The notes beneath the pieces were generated by a model. That model was not told where the DNA came from. It ran no database searches and saw only the letters and a list, made by a program, of their open reading frames with translations. Shown here piece after piece: positions 60,520 through 64,000 of a DNA stretch of 64,000 nucleotides. A program made the position numbers and the translations under genes. Origin of the DNA: Acrocarpospora pleiomorpha (GTDB lineage: Bacteria; Actinomycetota; Actinomycetes; Streptosporangiales; Streptosporangiaceae); NCBI RefSeq assembly GCF_009687885.1, contig NZ_BLAF01000011.1, positions 124,001 through 188,000 on the forward strand. The letters run 5' to 3'. Every line of letters begins with the position of its first letter. Position 1 is the first letter of the stretch.

Positions 60520-61809
60520 CTACACACTGCCCATGGACGAGCGCGCGGCCGGCGCGAAGCCGATCGCGGCGGGATCGTCCATGATGTGATCGACAACCAT
60601 GCTCGCGGCGCCGCGGGAAGCGGCGCCGAAACCAAGGTTAGAGGCGAGGAACCGGCAACGGGCCGCCGGGCCCGCCACCACGAGGCGTTCCAGCTCGGCT
60701 TGCGCGGGCGGGATGAGCCGCTCGGCCAGCCGGGCGAAATATCCGCCGATCACGATCACTCTCGGGTTGAAGAGGTTGACCAGGATCGAGCCGCCGAGCC
60801 CGAGCCATCTGCCTACCTCCGCGACGGCGGCCAGCGTGCGCGGTTCGCCCGCCGCCAGAGCTCTGGAGATCTCCTTCACGCGTACCTCGGGGTCGGGGGA
60901 CGCTGCCGCGCCCTGCCCGTACGCCCGATCCGGGGTGACGGCCCGCACCAGCGCGGCGAGCCCCACCTTGGTCTCCCAGCAGCCGGTACGGCCGCAGCCG
61001 CAGCGCCGCCCCGCCGGGTTGACCGGCAGGTGGCCGACCTCCCCGGAGAAGCCGTCGGCGCCGCGGAGCAATCGCCCGCCCACCATGATGCCGCCGCCGA
61101 CGCCGACCTCACCGGTGAGGTAGACCATGTCGGGGGTCCCCGCCGCCACGCCCGAGGTGTACTCGGCCAGGGCGGACAGGTTGGCGTCGTTGTCCACGCC
61201 GACGGGGGCGCGGAAGCCGCCGAGTTCGGCGCGGAACCGCTCGGCGAGCGGCAGGTCGTCCCAGCCGAGGTTGGGGGCCAGGGTGACCACGCCGGGGCCG
61301 ATGTCGACCAGGCCGGGGACCGCGACCACGATCCCGCCGGGGGCGGCGCCGGCCCTGCGCATCTCGGCGATGGCCTTCCTGGCGACCCGGCCGAGCTCCA
61401 CCAGGGAGCGGTCGGGGCCCTCGCCCATCGCGTCGAAGCCGATCCGCCGCTCCACCAGGACCCGGCCCCCCAGGTCGATGCCGTGGACGGCGATGTAGTC
61501 GACGTTGATCTCCAGGCCGAGCGCGCCCACGTGCGAGCCGTCCAGCGCGACGTCCCGGCGCGGGCGGCCGATGGCCCCGGCCCTGGCCGTGCCGAGCTCG
61601 CGGACCAGGCCGCGTTCGATGAGCTCGGCCATCAGGCTGGAGACGGTGGCCCGGTGCAGGCCGGTCGCGTCCGCCACGTCGGAGCGGGAGCACGAGCCCT
61701 CGTCCCGCAGGTGGCGCAGCACCAGGGAGAGGTTGGCCCGGCGAAGGGAGGCGTGTCCCACCGGTTGCGCCCTGGGGAGCGCGGTCCGGATGGAGGGTTG
61801 TCGCGACAC
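60520..61809 (-). CDS. ROK-family transcriptional regulator
   Basis: This 429-residue protein has an N-terminal winged helix (SLVLRHLRDEGSCSRSDVAD, then ATGLHRATVSSLMAELIERG) and a ROK sugar-binding domain with VGVDNDANLSALAEY, GEVGVGGGIMVGG and the zinc motif CGCGRTGCWE. NagC/XylR-type ROK repressors bind sugars and control uptake operons, which fits the ribose-type ABC genes just upstream on the same strand. The GTG at 61809 is chosen for its GGGGAG site six bases upstream. A 14-bp palindrome lies 39 bp before the start. Confidence 0.9.
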   Translation of the reverse strand: MSRQPSIRTALPRAQPVGHASLRRANLSLVLRHLRDEGSCSRSDVADATGLHRATVSSLMAELIERGLVRELGTARAGAIGRPRRDVALDGSHVGALGLEINVDYIAVHGIDLGGRVLVERRIGFDAMGEGPDRSLVELGRVARKAIAEMRRAGAAPGGIVVAVPGLVDIGPGVVTLAPNLGWDDLPLAERFRAELGGFRAPVGVDNDANLSALAEYTSGVAAGTPDMVYLTGEVGVGGGIMVGGRLLRGADGFSGEVGHLPVNPAGRRCGCGRTGCWETKVGLAALVRAVTPDRAYGQGAAASPDPEVRVKEISRALAAGEPRTLAAVAEVGRWLGLGGSILVNLFNPRVIVIGGYFARLAERLIPPAQAELERLVVAGPAARCRFLASNLGFGAASRGAASMVVDHIMDDPAAIGFAPAARSSMGSV

Positions 61810-61847
61810 GTCACTCCCCTCTTTGTTTTTATTGGAGATCAATTAAC

Positions 61848-61861
61848 CGTGTTATAACACG
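61848..61861. promoter_or_regulatory. Perfect 14-bp palindrome upstream of the ROK gene
   Basis: CGTGTTATAACACG is an exact palindrome in the AT-rich 103-bp gap between the sugar permease gene and the ROK gene. Its TTATAA core and arms suit a ROK-type operator and could allow autoregulation. Confidence 0.6.
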
Positions 61862-61912
61862 TGCAAACTCTGCCCGACATCCCCATGAAATATCACAAAT
61901 TCGCATCATGGG

Positions 61913-62926
61913 TTAGTCCTGGGCCCGTCCGCCGGCCAGGCGGCTGATCATGAGGGCCACCAGGATGATCGCGCCGTACACGAGCTGCTTCCACTCGCCG
62001 GGCACGCCCTTGAGGGTGAGGATGTTCTCCACCAGGCCGATCACCAGGACGCCGGTGAGCGCGCCCAGGATGGTGCCCTTGCCGCCGTCCATGCTGACGC
62101 CGCCGATGACCGCCGCGGCGAAGACCATGAAGATCCAGCCGACGCCCTGGTTGGCGCTGATGCCGCCCAGGCGGCCGGTCTCCAGGACGCCGGCGAGCGC
62201 GGCCAGGGTGCCGCCGACGATGAAGACCACCCAGAGCACGCGCTCCACCCGGATGCCCGCCGCCCTGGCCGCGTCGGCGTTGCCGCCGATGGCGTACAGG
62301 GAGCGGCCGGCGCGGAAGTAGCCGAGCGCGGCGATTCCGGCGGCGAACAGGACGCCGGTGATCCAGACGGCGGCGGGCAGGCCGAGCCAGTTGGCCCCGC
62401 CGAGATACGTGAACGACTCGGGCAGCGCGAACAGGCTCTTGCCGCCGGTCAGGCCGAGCTGCAGGCCGTGCACGACGATCAGCATGGCCAGCGTGACCAC
62501 GAACGCCGACAGCTGGAAGCGCAGGATCAGGAACCCGTTGAAGGCCCCGATCGCGGCGCCGATGAGCAGGCACAGCGGGATCGCCAGCGCGGCGGGGATC
62601 TCCAGGCCGAAGCCCCCGGCCGAGACCGGGATGACGAACATGACCGCCACCGCCGGGGCCATGCCGACCGTGGACTCCAGCGACAGGTCGAACTTGCCCG
62701 CGATCAGGATGAGCGCCTCGGCGAGCACCACCAGCGCCAGCGCGGACTGCTGCTGGAGCACGTTGGTGAGGTTGCCGGGGGTGAGGAAGACCGGGTCCAC
62801 GAAGGATCCGGCGATGAGCAGCACCACGATCACCGGGACCAGCGTGAGGTCGCGGAACCTGCCCAGTCGCAGCCCGGCTCCCGGACGGGCGAGGGTCCGC
62901 CGGTCGGACATGGCTGAGTCCGTCAT
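61913..62926 (-). CDS. Ribose-type sugar ABC transporter permease (RbsC-like)
   Basis: This 337-residue membrane protein has eight or nine hydrophobic helices, the family segments VVLAEALILIAGKFDLSLES near 66-85 and GQASIG-like positions, AYAIGGNADAARAAGIRVER near 210-229 and GAVIGGVSMDGGKGT. It forms the channel for a sugar or cyclitol. Its ATG overlaps the stop of the ATPase gene by 4 nt (62923-62926). Confidence 0.92.
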   Translation of the reverse strand: MTDSAMSDRRTLARPGAGLRLGRFRDLTLVPVIVVLLIAGSFVDPVFLTPGNLTNVLQQQSALALVVLAEALILIAGKFDLSLESTVGMAPAVAVMFVIPVSAGGFGLEIPAALAIPLCLLIGAAIGAFNGFLILRFQLSAFVVTLAMLIVVHGLQLGLTGGKSLFALPESFTYLGGANWLGLPAAVWITGVLFAAGIAALGYFRAGRSLYAIGGNADAARAAGIRVERVLWVVFIVGGTLAALAGVLETGRLGGISANQGVGWIFMVFAAAVIGGVSMDGGKGTILGALTGVLVIGLVENILTLKGVPGEWKQLVYGAIILVALMISRLAGGRAQD

Positions 62927-64000
62927 GAGGAGATACCTTCCATCGCCGCCACGAGCTCGCTGTCGGTCCAGCCGCGTGGCAATTCCTTCGTCACTCTGCC
63001 GTGGAACATGACCAGCACCCGATCGCAGATGCGCAGGTCGTCCAGCTCGTCGGAGACCAGCACCGCGCCCGCGCCACGGGCGGCGGCGTCCTCCACCGAG
63101 CCGAGCAGCGCCCGCTTGGCCTTGATGTCCACCCCGGCGGTCGGGTTGATGACCACCAGCGCGGACGGGTCGTCGGCCAGCGCGCGGGCCAGCACGACCT
63201 TCTGCGCGTTGCCGCCGGACAGGTCGCCGACCGGCTGGTCGGGCCCGGTGGTCTTGATGTCCAGCTGCTCGATCATGCCCTCCGCCCGGGTACGGCGGCG
63301 CGCCGAGGAGATCGTGCCGAACCGCCCCAGCTTGTGGGCGATCGGCATGGTGGCGTTCTCCCCGATCGACAGCAGCGGGACGAAGCCCTGGTGGTGCCGG
63401 TCCTGCGGCACGAACCCGAGCCCGGCCTTCAGCGCCGCGGGCACGTCGCCCAGGCGCGGCGAAACGCCGTTGACGATGATCGTGCCGGTGTCGGGGCGGC
63501 GCAGGCCGACCAGGCTCTCGGCCAGACCTACCTTGCCGCTGCTGCCGGAACCGGCGAGTCCGACGATCTCCCCGCCCCGGACCTGGAGGTCCACGTCGTG
63601 GAAACGGCCGGCCAGGCCGAGGCCGGAGACCGCGAGCACGACCGGGGACTTGGCCTTCACCTTGCGGGCGCGGGCCTGGTAGGCGACGGCGGCCTCGCCG
63701 GTCATCGCGGCCACCAGGGCGTCGTGCGGCAGGTCCGGCACGGGGCTGGTGATCACGTGTTTGGCGTCCCGGAAGACGGTGACCGTCTGGCAGACCTCGT
63801 AGACCTCTTCCAGGTGGTGCGAGATGAACATCATCGTGACGCCCTGCTCGCGCAGGGCCCGCATGCGGTCGAACAGGCGGCTGATGGCCGGGCCGTCCAG
63901 CTGCGCGGTGGGCTCGTCGAGGATGATGAATCGCGCGCCGAAGGAGAGCGCCCGGGCGATCTCGACCAGCTGGCGCTGCTCGATGCTCAGGTCGCCCGCC
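62923..64000 (-). CDS. Ribose-type sugar ABC transporter ATP-binding protein (RbsA/XylG-like), N-terminus cut off by the window
   Basis: The visible 358 codons start inside the first ABC domain, at its signature helix and Walker B (RFIILDEPTAQLDGP), and continue through the H-loop (MFISHHLEEV). The second domain is nearly complete, with a Walker A-like loop AGSGSSGKVGLAESLVG, signature LSGGNAQKVVLARALADDP and Walker B-like LVVINPTAGVD. Both the Lys of the second Walker A and its lack of the usual following Ser/Thr (K-V-G) are notable. The gene continues beyond position 64000. A binding-protein gene is not seen. Confidence 0.92.
   Translation of the reverse strand, partial: AGDLSIEQRQLVEIARALSFGARFIILDEPTAQLDGPAISRLFDRMRALREQGVTMMFISHHLEEVYEVCQTVTVFRDAKHVITSPVPDLPHDALVAAMTGEAAVAYQARARKVKAKSPVVLAVSGLGLAGRFHDVDLQVRGGEIVGLAGSGSSGKVGLAESLVGLRRPDTGTIIVNGVSPRLGDVPAALKAGLGFVPQDRHHQGFVPLLSIGENATMPIAHKLGRFGTISSARRRTRAEGMIEQLDIKTTGPDQPVGDLSGGNAQKVVLARALADDPSALVVINPTAGVDIKAKRALLGSVEDAAARGAGAVLVSDELDDLRICDRVLVMFHGRVTKELPRGWTDSELVAAMEGISS

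Overview
The window is high-GC actinomycete DNA. Overlapping ATGA/GTGA gene junctions, GTG and TTG starts, a complete cvnABCD conservon, a SCO4225-like membrane protein, an XRE/DUF2690 regulator and an Ebo-type cluster containing a SCO3242-like prenyltransferase all suggest a filamentous actinobacterium, plausibly of the Streptosporangiales. The genus cannot be fixed from the sequence. I see no rRNA, tRNA, CRISPR array, transposase or integrase.

Region 1 (1-25370) is a large catabolic island for a substrate that is probably taken up, oxidised, carboxylated and handled as CoA thioesters. A leftward set carries a SnoaL-like protein, a fused double CaiB/BaiF CoA-transferase and an acyl-CoA dehydrogenase. 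A second leftward set carries a split AtuA (large and small subunit), a crotonase, a phosphotransbutyrylase and an acetyl-CoA-hydrolase-like protein. Facing right are a PaaK-like protein and an acyl-CoA synthetase. A leftward seven-gene operon encodes a Liv-type (HAAT) ABC importer, a second acyl-CoA synthetase and a hotdog thioesterase. A rightward operon encodes an aldo/keto reductase, HyuA, HyuB with an acetone-carboxylase-gamma-like tail, and an SDR. A 20-bp palindrome of the form TGTCAAC-N6-GTTGACA (three close copies and two weaker ones) occurs in the promoter region of every one of these units, so they look like one regulon. The regulator itself is not in the window. The best guess is a ketone or terpenoid pathway: alcohol to ketone (SDR/AKR), ATP-dependent carboxylation (HyuAB), CoA activation and beta-oxidation-like steps.

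Region 2 (25371-45900) is mixed accessory DNA: a secreted prokaryotic phospholipase A2, a decayed BMP-family gene, small secreted proteins, a TetR/membrane-protein pair with a double palindromic operator, a conservon whose cvnD carries a one-base frameshift, two GNAT acetyltransferases, a delta-60-repeat/DNRLRE secreted protein, a membrane-anchored XRE regulator, a PucR regulator with an HSL-type esterase, a CHAP/peptidoglycan-binding protein preceded by a coupled 45-residue ORF, a sulfite-oxidase-like molybdoenzyme, a phosphoribosyltransferase-like protein followed by gene remnants, and a mycoredoxin-like protein.

Region 3 (46010-53429) is a peptide-uptake operon: a Tat/lipoprotein solute-binding protein, an S9 peptidase, two DppB/C permeases and a fused double ATPase. 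It faces an XRE-cupin regulator.

Region 4 (53486-60400) is a tightly overlapping seven-gene Ebo-like operon: inositol-3-phosphate synthase, UbiA/EboC-like prenyltransferase, TIM-barrel isomerase, EboA, TatD/EboB, EboE and an EboF-like phosphodiesterase. EboD is missing and an inositol-phosphate synthase sits in the operon instead. The product is unknown and this is the best candidate here for an undescribed biosynthetic or metabolite-traffic system. The window ends with a ROK regulator and a ribose-type sugar ABC permease and ATPase, the latter cut by the window edge.
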